Source: Desulfovibrio sp. Fe33 (lineage in GTDB: Bacteria; Desulfobacterota; Desulfovibrionia; Desulfovibrionales; Desulfovibrionaceae). From it: 47,751 nucleotides of DNA. Every line of letters starts with the position of its first letter. Position 1 is the first letter of the stretch. Under the pieces are notes generated by a model that did no database searches, was not told the DNA's origin, and saw only the letters and a program-made list of their open reading frames with translations. Shown piece by piece: positions 32,784-41,691 of the stretch. The DNA lies in NCBI RefSeq assembly GCF_028532725.1, contig NZ_JAQKGU010000014.1, positions 1 to 47,751 on the forward strand, in the 5' to 3' direction. Both the position numbers and the translations under genes were made by a program.

Positions 32784-35462
32784 TTAATGCGCTTCCGCCC
32801 AGTTTTTTCCAACGCCCAAATCGACCTTGAGCGGCACGTCCAGTTTTGTCACGTTTTGCATGATTTCCTTCAATCTCGCTCCGGCGGGCTCGATGTTGGC
32901 GGCCGGGACTTCGATGATGAGTTCATCATGCACCTGAAGGATGAGTTGGGCCTCAAGCTCTTTGAGGCGCTTGTCCTTGTGGGCCTGGACCATGGCCATT
33001 TTGATGATGTCGGCGGCCGATCCCTGAATGACGGTGTTGACGGCCTGGCGGCGGGCCTGGGCGGCAAGCTGGTTGTTGCGGGAGTGCAGCTCGGGCAGAA
33101 GCCTGCGGCGTCCGGCAAGGGTGGTCACGAAGCCGTGCGTCTCGGCGTCCTTGACGATGGTGTCGTAATACGCCTTGAGGGTCGCCATCTTTTCGAAGTA
33201 TTTTTCGGTGAATTCCTGCGCCTCGGTCTGTTTGATCTGAAGTTCCCGGGCGAGTTTCTGCACGCCCATGCCGTAGATCAGGCCGAAGTTGATGGTCTTG
33301 GCTCCGCGCCGTTCATCGGGCGTGACGTCCTCGATGTCCTTATCATGGATGAGCGCGGCCGTGCGCGCATGGATGTCCTCGTCATGGCGGAAGGCGTCGA
33401 TGAGGGCGGGGTCCTTGGAGAAATGAGCCAGGACGCGCAGTTCGACCTGGGAGTAGTCCGCCGCGGCCAGCAGATTGCCGTCGGCCGCGTTGAAGCAGGC
33501 GCGCATCCGCGGGCCGTGAATTCCCCGAATGGGGATGTTTTGCAGGTTCGGCTGGGAGCTCGACAGCCTGCCGGTGGCCGTGGAAAGCTGATTGAAATGG
33601 GTATGCAGCCGACCGTCCGCGCCGACCATCTTGGGCAGCGGCTCCAGGTAGGTGGAACGCAGCTTTTCGAGCATACGGAATTGAAGCACCGCGTCCACGA
33701 TGGGATGCTGGTCGCGAATTTTTTCAAGCACCTGGTTGGCTGTGGAGCGCAGGCCGGTAGATGTCTTGGACCCGGCCTTGATGCCGAGCCGGTCGAACAA
33801 GACCACGGCGAGCTGCTGGCTTGAGCGGATATTGAATTCCTCGCCCGCGAGCTTGATGATGGTCCGGGTCAATTCGTCGAGTTGGGCGTTCACATCGTCC
33901 AGAAAGGATTGGAACTCGCTGGGGTCAATGGAAATTCCTGCCCGTTCCATGGAGTCGAGCACAGGGATGAGCGGCAGTTCCAGTTCACGCATGAGCGTGT
34001 TCAGATGCGCGCCCTCCACCTGGCCACGGATACCCTCCATATAGGCCAATGCGGCCAGCCCCTGGGATTGCGGATGCAGCCCGCGTGCCGCTTCAGCGAA
34101 CTCCGGGCGGCCGTCCTGGAACATGGACTGCCGTAGACGCGCCCAAGTGTAGTTGCGCGCCTCGGGGTCGAGAAGGTAGGCGGCCAGGCTCAGGTCGAAC
34201 CATTGGCTGGACAGGATGTACCCCCAGGCCGTGTCCGCGCGCAGCAGGTCCTGCACGCTCGGCGTGGCGATGACCGAGGCGTGCTCGATCTTGCGCACGA
34301 GCTCCGCGGCCGGGCCGGTATAGCGGTATTCCTGGCCGTTCAAGCCCACGAAAAAGGCGTCGTCCTCAAAGGTCAACCCCACGTCTTCGCCGCCGAACTC
34401 CGGCAGGTCGTCCACGGTTCCGGCCACGTTCACGTCCAGCGGCTCGGCGGGCGTCTCGTTGACGGGCGCGCTGCCGAACAGGAGGGCTTGCTCGATTCTT
34501 CCGGCGGGCGCGGCTTTGGATGCGGGTTTGGCTGCGGGCTTGGGCGCGGCGGCGAGCGGGGCCTGGGCGGGGCGGCTGCCCGTGTCCTTGGGCAGGAGCC
34601 GCTGCAATCCGCGCAGTTCGTACTCCTCGAAATAGTCGCTCAGGGCGCTCATGTCCGGCGGCTGCAAGAGAAATTCGTCCAGGTCCTGCTCGCAGCAGTT
34701 GGTTCTCATGCGGGTCAGGTCCCGATAGACAAAGACATTGTCCAGCTCGGGCTCAACCTTGGCTCGCAGCTTGTCCGGCAGCTTGTCCAGATTGTCGCGC
34801 AGCTCTTCGAGGGTGGGGCCGGTGGCGGCGAATATCTTGCGGGCGGTCACCGGGCCGATTTTGGGAATGCCGGGAATGTTGTCCGCGGAGTCGCCGATCA
34901 CGGCCTGGAAGTCCGGCCAGGTGGCCGGTTCCATGCCCTCGGCCTCGCGGAAGGAATCCAGGGTGTGGATGGTTTCATTGCGGCCCATCTGGCTGACCAT
35001 GACAACCCGGTCGTCGAGGCACTGCTTGATGTCCTTGTCCGAGGCAAGAATAATGATCGGCCTATCCGCCTTGTAGCGGGTGGCCAGGGAGCAGATGCAG
35101 TCGTCCGCCTCCACGCCGTTGGTGACCAGCAGCTTGATGCCGAGCAGCTCCACGCCCCGCCGCACCGGTTCCACCTGTTCGACCAGGGGCTCGGGCATGG
35201 CCGGTCGGTTGGCCTTGTATTCGGGATACGCCTCGTTGCGGAAGGTCGGGCCCTTGCCGTCCATGAGAAATGCCACGTGCCGGGGATTTTCGTCCCTGAG
35301 CAGGTTCATGAGCACGCGCATGACCGTGTTGATGGCGTTGGTCGGGAATCCGTCCGAACGGGACAGGTCGGCCCGGGCGTAGAAGGCCCGGTAGAGCAGG
35401 GCGGTTCCGTCGATGAGGTATACCGGGTCCTTATCGAAATTGAGGCGTTCTTTTAACGACAT
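32784..35462 (-). CDS. polA: DNA polymerase I
   Basis: This 892-residue enzyme works in Okazaki fragment processing and repair. The N-terminal 5' nuclease (about 1-290) carries the acidic ligands in YLIDGTALLYRAF, VEADDCICSLA, ASDKDIKQ and IGDSADNIPGIPKIGP. A Pro/Ala linker follows. The middle region (about 330-510) matches the 3'-5' exonuclease fold but lacks the DxE metal-binding motif; VGLTFEDDAFFVG stands in its place, so proofreading is probably lost, as in Taq polymerase. The polymerase domain is complete: motif A DYSQVELRVLAHFS, motif B RRGAKTINFGLIYG and motif C VHDELIIE. It is the last gene of a minus-strand run and starts 18 bases after the DHH gene. Confidence 0.96.
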   Translation of the reverse strand: MSLKERLNFDKDPVYLIDGTALLYRAFYARADLSRSDGFPTNAINTVMRVLMNLLRDENPRHVAFLMDGKGPTFRNEAYPEYKANRPAMPEPLVEQVEPVRRGVELLGIKLLVTNGVEADDCICSLATRYKADRPIIILASDKDIKQCLDDRVVMVSQMGRNETIHTLDSFREAEGMEPATWPDFQAVIGDSADNIPGIPKIGPVTARKIFAATGPTLEELRDNLDKLPDKLRAKVEPELDNVFVYRDLTRMRTNCCEQDLDEFLLQPPDMSALSDYFEEYELRGLQRLLPKDTGSRPAQAPLAAAPKPAAKPASKAAPAGRIEQALLFGSAPVNETPAEPLDVNVAGTVDDLPEFGGEDVGLTFEDDAFFVGLNGQEYRYTGPAAELVRKIEHASVIATPSVQDLLRADTAWGYILSSQWFDLSLAAYLLDPEARNYTWARLRQSMFQDGRPEFAEAARGLHPQSQGLAALAYMEGIRGQVEGAHLNTLMRELELPLIPVLDSMERAGISIDPSEFQSFLDDVNAQLDELTRTIIKLAGEEFNIRSSQQLAVVLFDRLGIKAGSKTSTGLRSTANQVLEKIRDQHPIVDAVLQFRMLEKLRSTYLEPLPKMVGADGRLHTHFNQLSTATGRLSSSQPNLQNIPIRGIHGPRMRACFNAADGNLLAAADYSQVELRVLAHFSKDPALIDAFRHDEDIHARTAALIHDKDIEDVTPDERRGAKTINFGLIYGMGVQKLARELQIKQTEAQEFTEKYFEKMATLKAYYDTIVKDAETHGFVTTLAGRRRLLPELHSRNNQLAAQARRQAVNTVIQGSAADIIKMAMVQAHKDKRLKELEAQLILQVHDELIIEVPAANIEPAGARLKEIMQNVTKLDVPLKVDLGVGKNWAEAH

Positions 35463-35480
35463 AGATGTATGGGGTAGGAG

Positions 35481-36476
35481 TTAGATTCGGCGGATGGCGG
35501 ATTTTCGCCCGTGTCCGAGCCGTTTGAGCATGAAGATTTCAGGGTCCACGCCTTCCAGTTCGGTCAAGTCGACCTCGGCCCTGGCGGCCTGCTGGTGTCC
35601 ACCGGCGGAGCCAAGGCCGTTCATGAGCTTCTGGGCCATGGTGCCCATGTCGCGCCGCAGGCCGTCGCCCCGGAAGATGCAGACGAGTTTGCCGTCGGCG
35701 GTGCCTGAAACCACAACCCAGGGCACATTGTGCACGCGGGTGAAGAAGTCGGCGACGATGACCAGGATGTCCGGGTTGTCCACGTTGCCGCAGTGGGCGT
35801 ACAGCCCGTGGCCGATGCGCCGCAGGTTGTAGAAGGCGCGGGAGAAATAGCGCATCCAGTCCAGGTGGAATTCGCTGCGGCTGATTCGGTTCATCAGCTT
35901 GGAGTCCGCGAATTTGTTCAGGTACTTGAAGGCGGCCATGTCCGCGTCGATGAACTCGCGTTCGAAGGTCTTGGTGTCGCAGCGGATGCCGTACATGAGG
36001 GCCGTGGCCAGCAGCTTGGGCGGGCGGATCTTCATGTTGTAGAGGTACTCGGTCATCATGGTGCAGACCGCGCCGTATTTGGGACGGATGTCCACGAAGT
36101 CGGCCTGGACCAGGTTGTCCTGCTGGATGGGGTGGTGGTCGATGACCACCGAAAAGTCGAACTGTTTGAACTCCGGGTTGTGATGGGGCTGGGAGTCCAC
36201 CAGGGCGAACTTGTCGAACTGGGCCGCCAGATTGGGAATGAGCTTCTGCGTGGGAATGCGGCAGTACCGGATCATGGACAGGTTGTCGGGCCGCTTGATC
36301 TCGTTGATCTGAGCGATGGCCGCGGCGTTCACCCGACGGGTCATGATCCGTTTCAGGGCCAGCGCCGAGCCCAGCGCGTCCGGGTCGGCATTAATGAGAA
36401 TCAGCCAGTTGTCTTCCTTGTTGAACAGGCTGAGGAGTTGGTCGACCTGTTCTTCAAGTTGTCGAAAAAGTGCCAC
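35481..36476 (-). CDS. DHH-family phosphoesterase (nanoRNase/pAp-phosphatase type)
   Basis: This 331-residue protein starts at a GTG at 36476 with AGGG 7 nt upstream. DHH motifs are LILINADPDALGSALAL, LVDSQPH and VVIDHHP (DHH box); the C-terminal DHHA1 domain has NGLGSAGGHQQAARAEV. Members hydrolyse short RNAs, pAp or c-di-AMP-derived dinucleotides using Mn2+. Which of these applies is not clear, because no CBS or GGDEF regulatory domain is present. The gene sits between cobU (3 bases upstream) and polA and is probably co-transcribed with both. The position suggests nucleotide or RNA turnover next to the polymerase. Confidence 0.85.
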   Translation of the reverse strand: MALFRQLEEQVDQLLSLFNKEDNWLILINADPDALGSALALKRIMTRRVNAAAIAQINEIKRPDNLSMIRYCRIPTQKLIPNLAAQFDKFALVDSQPHHNPEFKQFDFSVVIDHHPIQQDNLVQADFVDIRPKYGAVCTMMTEYLYNMKIRPPKLLATALMYGIRCDTKTFEREFIDADMAAFKYLNKFADSKLMNRISRSEFHLDWMRYFSRAFYNLRRIGHGLYAHCGNVDNPDILVIVADFFTRVHNVPWVVVSGTADGKLVCIFRGDGLRRDMGTMAQKLMNGLGSAGGHQQAARAEVDLTELEGVDPEIFMLKRLGHGRKSAIRRI

Positions 36477-36479
36477 GTA

Positions 36480-36989
36480 TTATCCCTGTTTCAGGGTTAA
36501 CGGCAGCCCGGCCGCAACCAGAAACGCCTGGTCGGCCCGCACGGCGACAGCTTGGTTGAGCGCGCCGAGGCTCCGCACGAAGGCCCGGACCATGCTGCCC
36601 GCAGGCAACGGTCCAAGCCCTGTCTCACAGGAGACGAGTATCAAATCCGTGGAGCCCCAGTTGTTGAGAACCTCTTTGAATTCTTCAACTTTTTCCGGCT
36701 CACATCCGGCTTCACGACAGGAGAACAGCCAATAGTCGAGGCTGTCCACCAATACGGCCGGAAATGTCATTTTAGCCTTTTGGAGCGTATGAGGCAAGCC
36801 CTCGGCCACTTCCGCCACTTCGATATAAGGAGTCCGGCTTTTACGGTGTTTGCGAATCTGTTCGCGAAACTCCATGTCCCGAGCTTTTCCGGTGGCCACG
36901 AACAGGGCCGGGCCGGGTGCGCGTGCGAGCAGATCGAGGGCGAAATCGGATTTTCCGGATTTGTTGCCGCCGAGTACCAGGGTAATCAT
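36480..36989 (-). CDS. cobU: Adenosylcobinamide kinase / guanylyltransferase
   Basis: This 169-residue protein phosphorylates adenosylcobinamide and then adds GMP to make AdoCbi-GDP, late in cobalamin synthesis and salvage. The P-loop GGNKSGKS is at residues 7-14, close to the CobU consensus. The region IRKHRKSRTPYIEVAE aligns with the guanylylated histidine segment, and LVSCETGLGPLPAG matches the VSNExGxG motif. The ATG at 36989 overlaps the stop of the CbiR gene (ATGA), giving translational coupling. Together these genes suggest salvage or remodelling of corrinoids. Confidence 0.85.
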   Translation of the reverse strand: MITLVLGGNKSGKSDFALDLLARAPGPALFVATGKARDMEFREQIRKHRKSRTPYIEVAEVAEGLPHTLQKAKMTFPAVLVDSLDYWLFSCREAGCEPEKVEEFKEVLNNWGSTDLILVSCETGLGPLPAGSMVRAFVRSLGALNQAVAVRADQAFLVAAGLPLTLKQG

Positions 36990-37834
36990 TTATTGTCGCT
37001 CCATTGCGAAAACCATTGGGCGAAGAGGTCCAGGGAGTCGAACAGCTCCTCTTTGCGGAAGACTTCCAATGTCAGGGTGATGTCCGATGTCCGTTCGATC
37101 AGGTGTCGCAACAGGACTTGTCCCACCGGGTCCAGTTCGCGAAGGGGCCAGTGGCGCATGTCCCGTTCGGCCCCGTACACGTGGAGCATACGAACGCGCT
37201 CCCACAGGCCGGGCAGTCGGAGGATGTCGCGTTGGCCGTACGCCTGGATATGGCCGATGTCCAGGCAGGCGGAGAAGCCGCCTTCGACGACTTCGTCCCA
37301 AACCGGGGTCAGGCTGCACTGGCCCACGTTCTCGATGAGGAAGCGGGAAGGCGGCACGCCCTTGTCGCGCAGCCGGTCAGCCAGGGCCGGGAGCATGTCG
37401 GGCGCGTTCGGCGGGTGAAGCACGTAGGCGTGGGGCGAGACCACTGCGAGCTTGTCGATCAGCCCGCTGATTTTTTGCCAGGCCGTGTCGATGCCCGCTT
37501 TCCACGGCAGGTCCAGCGGCATGTGCACATGCCAGGAGCAGGGCAGGTCGGCCAGCCAGGGCGGGAGGTCCTCGTCGGTGTAGGCCAGGCAGGACTCGGT
37601 TTCGAAGAACAGCAGTGCGATCTCGGGAAAGAAGTCGGCCAGGAACAGACTGTTTTCGGCCACACCGGCTGGCAGCACGGCCGAGGGTGCCGCCAATTTG
37701 AAGGGGAAGCGGACATTCCACTTTTCCTCGACATCGCGAACGGAGGGCAGATCGGGACGCGTCGGGTGTTCTCCGGCGTGCCCGTGCTCGATCGGTTTTC
37801 CGTCCTGTTTCGGGAATTTAGGCTTTCGGTGCAT
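36986..37834 (-). CDS. cbiR: CbiR-like cobamide-remodelling phosphodiesterase
   Basis: This is a 282-residue TIM-barrel protein of the AP endonuclease family 2 / sugar phosphate isomerase fold. Candidate metal ligands appear in CSWHVHMPLDL, YVLHPPNAPD, FLIENVGQC, ACLDIGHIQAYG and MLHVYGAER. Family members called CbiR hydrolyse cobamides to AdoCbi-P, so the lower ligand can be replaced. Its coupling to cobU, which acts on AdoCbi-P, supports that role, but this is by context and resemblance. The first 38 residues look less conserved and no clear ribosome-binding site precedes the ATG at 37834. If the call is wrong, a sugar isomerase is the alternative. Confidence 0.7.
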   Translation of the reverse strand: MHRKPKFPKQDGKPIEHGHAGEHPTRPDLPSVRDVEEKWNVRFPFKLAAPSAVLPAGVAENSLFLADFFPEIALLFFETESCLAYTDEDLPPWLADLPCSWHVHMPLDLPWKAGIDTAWQKISGLIDKLAVVSPHAYVLHPPNAPDMLPALADRLRDKGVPPSRFLIENVGQCSLTPVWDEVVEGGFSACLDIGHIQAYGQRDILRLPGLWERVRMLHVYGAERDMRHWPLRELDPVGQVLLRHLIERTSDITLTLEVFRKEELFDSLDLFAQWFSQWSDNK

Positions 37835-38024
37835 GGCTGTTGCGGCCCGCTGTCCGGCTGGCGGACAACGGGTCGGGGTTTGGGCGATGGCCGCGTTTAG
37901 AGAATTGTTCCAACATCGGTTTCACACCCTGGATGTTATTAGCCGGTCGCCCGGCTTGGCGGCTCCCGCGCCGCGCTCGGCATGGTCTGCCGGGCGCGGT
38001 TGCGCGGAGGTGTCGCTTCTTTCT

Positions 38025-41000
38025 CTAGTCGAGCAGGCCGAGCTGCTTTTCCTTGGTCACTTTGCGTGCGGCCAGGGCTGATTTGGTCAGGAGAGCTTCA
38101 GGGATTTCCCGCAGGTAGCGCGACCTCGGCAGGGACAGGGTCTTGCCGAAGAGCTGCCTGTTCTGGGCGTAGCTGAGATAGAGATTGCGCCGCGCGCGCG
38201 TCATGCCCACGTACATGAGGCGGCGCTCCTCGTGGAAACGCTGGCCCCGGCCGGGGGTAAGGGTGATTTTGGCGGTGAGCAGGTCCATGCCCGCGAACGG
38301 CAGGATGCCTTCTTCGCAGGCGGGCATGAACACGGCTTCGAATTCCAACCCCTTGGAGGCGTGCAGGGTCATGATCTGGACCTTCTCCGCTGTCTTGCGG
38401 ACAAGCTCCAGCTCGGACTGCAACGACACCCAGTTGACCAGCCCCTGCCAGCCGCCTCGCCGGTCGAACTCGGCCTTCAGTTCCTTGAACTGACGGCTGT
38501 CCCAGAAGAACTGGTCGAAGGGCGGGGTCTCGTTCAGGTAGGCGGCCAAGCCGACGGGTCCCTTGGCCAGGATGTGGTCCGGAATGTCGATGGTGTCTTC
38601 AACGCCGGACAGGGTCATGCCCAGGAACTGCTGGGCGGCCTTGAGAATGGCTGCCACGCGCGGCTCCTGCCAGAACCCTTCCAGTTCGGGGGTGGCCACG
38701 GGCACACCCGCTCGTTTGAGCGCTTTTTCGAGGATCGGGATAAGCTGCTTGAATCGTACCAGCACCGCGATGTCGCCCGGGGCCATGTCGCCTCCGCCTT
38801 CGCTGTCCACGATGGAATGGCTGGTTGCCCCGATGAGCCCCTTGATCTTGTCGCTGATCCAGGTGGCCTCATGCGCGGCGTCAGGCGCTTCGAACATGTG
38901 CAGGGTGGCGGCGATGTCCTTGCGGGCCGTGAGACGCGGCGAGTCCGGGAAGAGGTTGCCCGCCCCGTCGAGGATGGCCTGGCCCGAACGGTAGTTGTCG
39001 GTCAGGGTGACGGATTCGATGTTCGGCCACATCCTCTTGAGGTGTTCCTCCACATCGCTTACGGCGCCCCGGAATCCGTAGATGGATTGCTTCGGGTCGC
39101 CAATGAAGAACAACCCTTCACCCGCGGTTCCCGCGATGCCCTTGATGACGGCCAGTTGCAGGGGGGTGAGGTCCTGGACCTCGTCCACCAGGACGTGGCT
39201 GTAGGGCATGTGGAAGGTGGGCGCGCCGGTTTGTTCGAGCATGAACTCCAGCAGGTCGGTGTAGTCCACCAGGTCCCAGTGGTTCTTCTGGTTACCGTAG
39301 TTGATGTGCGCTTCGGCCAGATTCTCGGGCAGCTCGGTCAGTTGTTCCCGGGCCAGGAGATACCTGTTCCAATAATGGTTGAGGTTCTTGCCCGAAAAGT
39401 CCGGGTTGACCTCGACGAAAAGCTTTTTGGCCGCGTCCTCGGGCACCACGATGGGCGTCTCGGAATAGGCGTGCTTCCAGTAGTCGAAGCACAGGGAATG
39501 CAGGGTGCCTGCCTGCGGCATCTCGGCATTCTCCCCGCGGAGGGCGTGCAGCCGGTCGCGCATCTCCTGGGCGGCCCGCTTGGTGAAGGTCAGGGCCAGG
39601 ATGCGTTTGGGATTGACGCCTTCGTCCATGAGCCGTTCCACCCGTCCCATGAGGGTCTGGGTCTTGCCCGTGCCGGGACCGGCCAGGACAAGCACCGGGC
39701 CAGGGCCCGCGTCGATGGCCTGTTGCTGGGCCTGGTTGTAGGACAGGGGCACGGTCTCGACCTTGGGCCGGGAGACGGCCGGGCAGGGCGCGGTCAGGCC
39801 CGGATCGGGCCGGGTTTCGGGCCGGGGAATGTGAATCAGTTCGCCGCCGTTTTTGATCTGGGCCCGTTCCTTTTCGGAGAAAACAGAGATGACGCCGAAT
39901 TCGCCGTCATACCCGGCCTTGCGGATGACCTGTCCGTCGCGCATCCGAGTGATGCCTTCGGCCAGGTGGCAGGAAAAGCGGTTGAGATCCTCGGCGGGCA
40001 CCCGCTGGAGGATGTCGAGCTCGTTGCCGAACTCCTGGATGAGCTTCATGTAAAGGTGATTGACCTTCTTGGAGCCCGGGCCGACGCCGAGCACTTCGGA
40101 TAGGATCTCCTTGAGCGGAATGAGCGAGACGAAGCCGGGCGCGCCCGCAGGCTGGACCGGTTCCTCGCGGTCCGCCAGTTCAAGCACGCGGTTGTAAACG
40201 CCCACGGTCACGGGCTTGCCGCAGACCGGGCAGATGCCGTCGCGGGCGATGGTCTCGTGGGGATCCATGGATACGCCGCATTTGCGGTGACCGTCCATGT
40301 GGTACTTGCCCTCCTCGGGGAAGAATTCAACAGTGCCGAGGAACTTGTTCCCCAGCCCTTCGCCGCGCAGGGCGCGGTAGATGCCTTCATAGGAAATTTC
40401 GCCCCGGAAAAGGTTGGCCTCCCGGCCGAGCTTTTCGCCGGAGTGGGCGTCGGAGTTGGAGATGAGCCGGATGCGGTCCAGTTCGGACCATGTCCAGTTC
40501 ATTTCGGGGTCCGAAGAGAGTCCGGTCTCCATGGCGAAAATTTCCTCGGCGTAGTCGCCGAAGCATTCGCGGATGGAGTTGAAGCCGGATTTGGAGCCGA
40601 ACAGGGAGAACCACGGCGTCCAGATATGGGCCGGGACCAGAAACGCCTGGGAATGGGTGTCCAGAACCAGGTCCAGGAGATCGCGAGAGTCCAGCCCGAG
40701 GATGGGACGGCCGTCCGAAGCCAGGTTGCCCACTTCGCCGAGGCGTTCGTTGAACCTGTACACCGCGTCCAGGTTGGGCATGAAGACCAGGTTGTGCACT
40801 TTGCGGACCTTGCCGCCGCGCTTGTAGATCGAGCTGATCTCCGTCTGGAGCATGAAACGGGTGCGGCCGGGAATCTCGCCGTCGAAGGCGGGAATCTCCT
40901 TCTCCAGTCCGTCGGGTTCCCTGAGGACGAAAAGACCCTTGCCGTTGTCCTCCAGCTGCTCTTCGATTTCGGCCAGCCATTCGGGGTGGGTGAAATCGCC

Positions 41001-41123
41001 TGAACCAAGGACGGAAAGTCCCTTGAGACGGCCCCAGGCAGCCAGATTCCGGATGGTCAGGTTCTTGCTGGTGGCACGCGAAAAACGGGAATGAATGTGC
41101 AGGTCGGCGGTGAATCTTTCCAT
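38025..41123 (-). CDS. EndoQ-like PHP nuclease fused to UvrD-type helicase
   Basis: This is a 1032-residue fusion. Residues 1 to about 430 are a PHP-type nuclease: metal ligands in ADLHIHSRFSRATSKNLTI (His9, His11), SGDFTHPEW (Asp43, His46) and SNSDAHSG, then a zinc site (HRKCGVSM...ICPVCGKP) near 280-310 and helix-hairpin-helix-like DNA contacts (ILSEVLGVGPGSKKV). This matches endonuclease Q, which nicks 5' of deaminated bases and abasic sites. From about 470 the chain is a superfamily 1A helicase: Walker A GPGTGKTQT (Lys487), LTFTKRAAQEM, DEVQ (Asp647), IGDPKQSIYGFRG, and the 3' part MTLHASKGLEFEAVF and VGMTRARRNLYL. The fusion could nick and unwind DNA at deaminated sites. Cofactor residues appear intact. 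Confidence 0.88.
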   Translation of the reverse strand: MERFTADLHIHSRFSRATSKNLTIRNLAAWGRLKGLSVLGSGDFTHPEWLAEIEEQLEDNGKGLFVLREPDGLEKEIPAFDGEIPGRTRFMLQTEISSIYKRGGKVRKVHNLVFMPNLDAVYRFNERLGEVGNLASDGRPILGLDSRDLLDLVLDTHSQAFLVPAHIWTPWFSLFGSKSGFNSIRECFGDYAEEIFAMETGLSSDPEMNWTWSELDRIRLISNSDAHSGEKLGREANLFRGEISYEGIYRALRGEGLGNKFLGTVEFFPEEGKYHMDGHRKCGVSMDPHETIARDGICPVCGKPVTVGVYNRVLELADREEPVQPAGAPGFVSLIPLKEILSEVLGVGPGSKKVNHLYMKLIQEFGNELDILQRVPAEDLNRFSCHLAEGITRMRDGQVIRKAGYDGEFGVISVFSEKERAQIKNGGELIHIPRPETRPDPGLTAPCPAVSRPKVETVPLSYNQAQQQAIDAGPGPVLVLAGPGTGKTQTLMGRVERLMDEGVNPKRILALTFTKRAAQEMRDRLHALRGENAEMPQAGTLHSLCFDYWKHAYSETPIVVPEDAAKKLFVEVNPDFSGKNLNHYWNRYLLAREQLTELPENLAEAHINYGNQKNHWDLVDYTDLLEFMLEQTGAPTFHMPYSHVLVDEVQDLTPLQLAVIKGIAGTAGEGLFFIGDPKQSIYGFRGAVSDVEEHLKRMWPNIESVTLTDNYRSGQAILDGAGNLFPDSPRLTARKDIAATLHMFEAPDAAHEATWISDKIKGLIGATSHSIVDSEGGGDMAPGDIAVLVRFKQLIPILEKALKRAGVPVATPELEGFWQEPRVAAILKAAQQFLGMTLSGVEDTIDIPDHILAKGPVGLAAYLNETPPFDQFFWDSRQFKELKAEFDRRGGWQGLVNWVSLQSELELVRKTAEKVQIMTLHASKGLEFEAVFMPACEEGILPFAGMDLLTAKITLTPGRGQRFHEERRLMYVGMTRARRNLYLSYAQNRQLFGKTLSLPRSRYLREIPEALLTKSALAARKVTKEKQLGLLD

Positions 41124-41181
41124 GGACTGAACAGTATAGGTATCCTCCTATTATTGCAACCCGTCGTCGGGTCAAAATGGG

Positions 41182-41210
41182 TTGACGATATTGTTTGTTG
41201 CAGATACAAC
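41182..41210 (+). promoter_or_regulatory. Promoter and candidate MarR operator before marR
   Basis: TTGACG (41182-41187) and TACAAC (41205-41210) are 17 nt apart. GTTG-N6-CAAC (41197-41210) overlaps the -10, as an autoregulatory MarR site would. Transcription would begin near 41217, at the ATG, so the mRNA may be leaderless. Confidence 0.45.
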
Positions 41211-41217
41211 TTTCGCC

Positions 41218-41691
41218 ATGAATTCTGACCGACTGAACCCAAAGGAATCCGTTGGTTTCCTTTCTTGGAAGGTGTCCCGTGTTTTCGCCAACGACCTGGC
41301 CGCCCGCTTCGCCGAAGCCGGGGTGAAAATCACGGTGGAGCAGTGGCGCGCCCTGTTGCCCGCGTACAAGACCGAAGGGCTGACCCAGGGCCGGCTTTGT
41401 GATATGCTCTCTCAGGAAAAAACCGGGGTCAGCCGACTTGTGGCGGCCCTGGAAAAGCATGGTCTCCTGCGTCGTGAGGCGGACAAGGACGACCGCAGGG
41501 TGAAGTGTATATACATCACCGGCAAAGGACGTGAATTGGTGGATTTCACCATGGACATAGTCCTGGAGAGCCGGGAGGCGCTGGTCAGGCACGTGGACCC
41601 TGAGAACCTCGCCGTGTGCAAACGGGTCCTGTGGGAAATCCTCGAACCTCATCTGGACGAGGCCTGTTGCATGAGGAACAAATCATGTTGA
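41218..41691 (+). CDS. MarR-family transcriptional regulator
   Basis: This is a 157-residue protein starting at the ATG at 41218, without a Shine-Dalgarno. A winged helix-turn-helix of the MarR type is visible in KITVEQWRALLPAYKTEGLTQGRLCDMLSQEKTGVSRLVAALEKHGLLRREADKDDRRVKCIYITGKGREL (recognition helix KTGVSRLVAALEKHG, wing DKDDRRVK). MarR proteins are dimeric repressors relieved by phenolics, oxidants or metals. It heads the operon with the DUF2269 protein and the RND pump, so it most likely represses all four genes. Its stop overlaps the next start by 7 nt. Cysteines near the C-terminus (EACCMRNKSC) might sense oxidation, which is speculative. Confidence 0.88.
   Translation: MNSDRLNPKESVGFLSWKVSRVFANDLAARFAEAGVKITVEQWRALLPAYKTEGLTQGRLCDMLSQEKTGVSRLVAALEKHGLLRREADKDDRRVKCIYITGKGRELVDFTMDIVLESREALVRHVDPENLAVCKRVLWEILEPHLDEACCMRNKSC

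Noticed and set aside
37835..38024. Cobalamin riboswitch ahead of the CbiR-like gene
   Set aside because: I looked for the conserved B12-box elements on the minus strand and saw none; only a few GC-rich hairpins are present.
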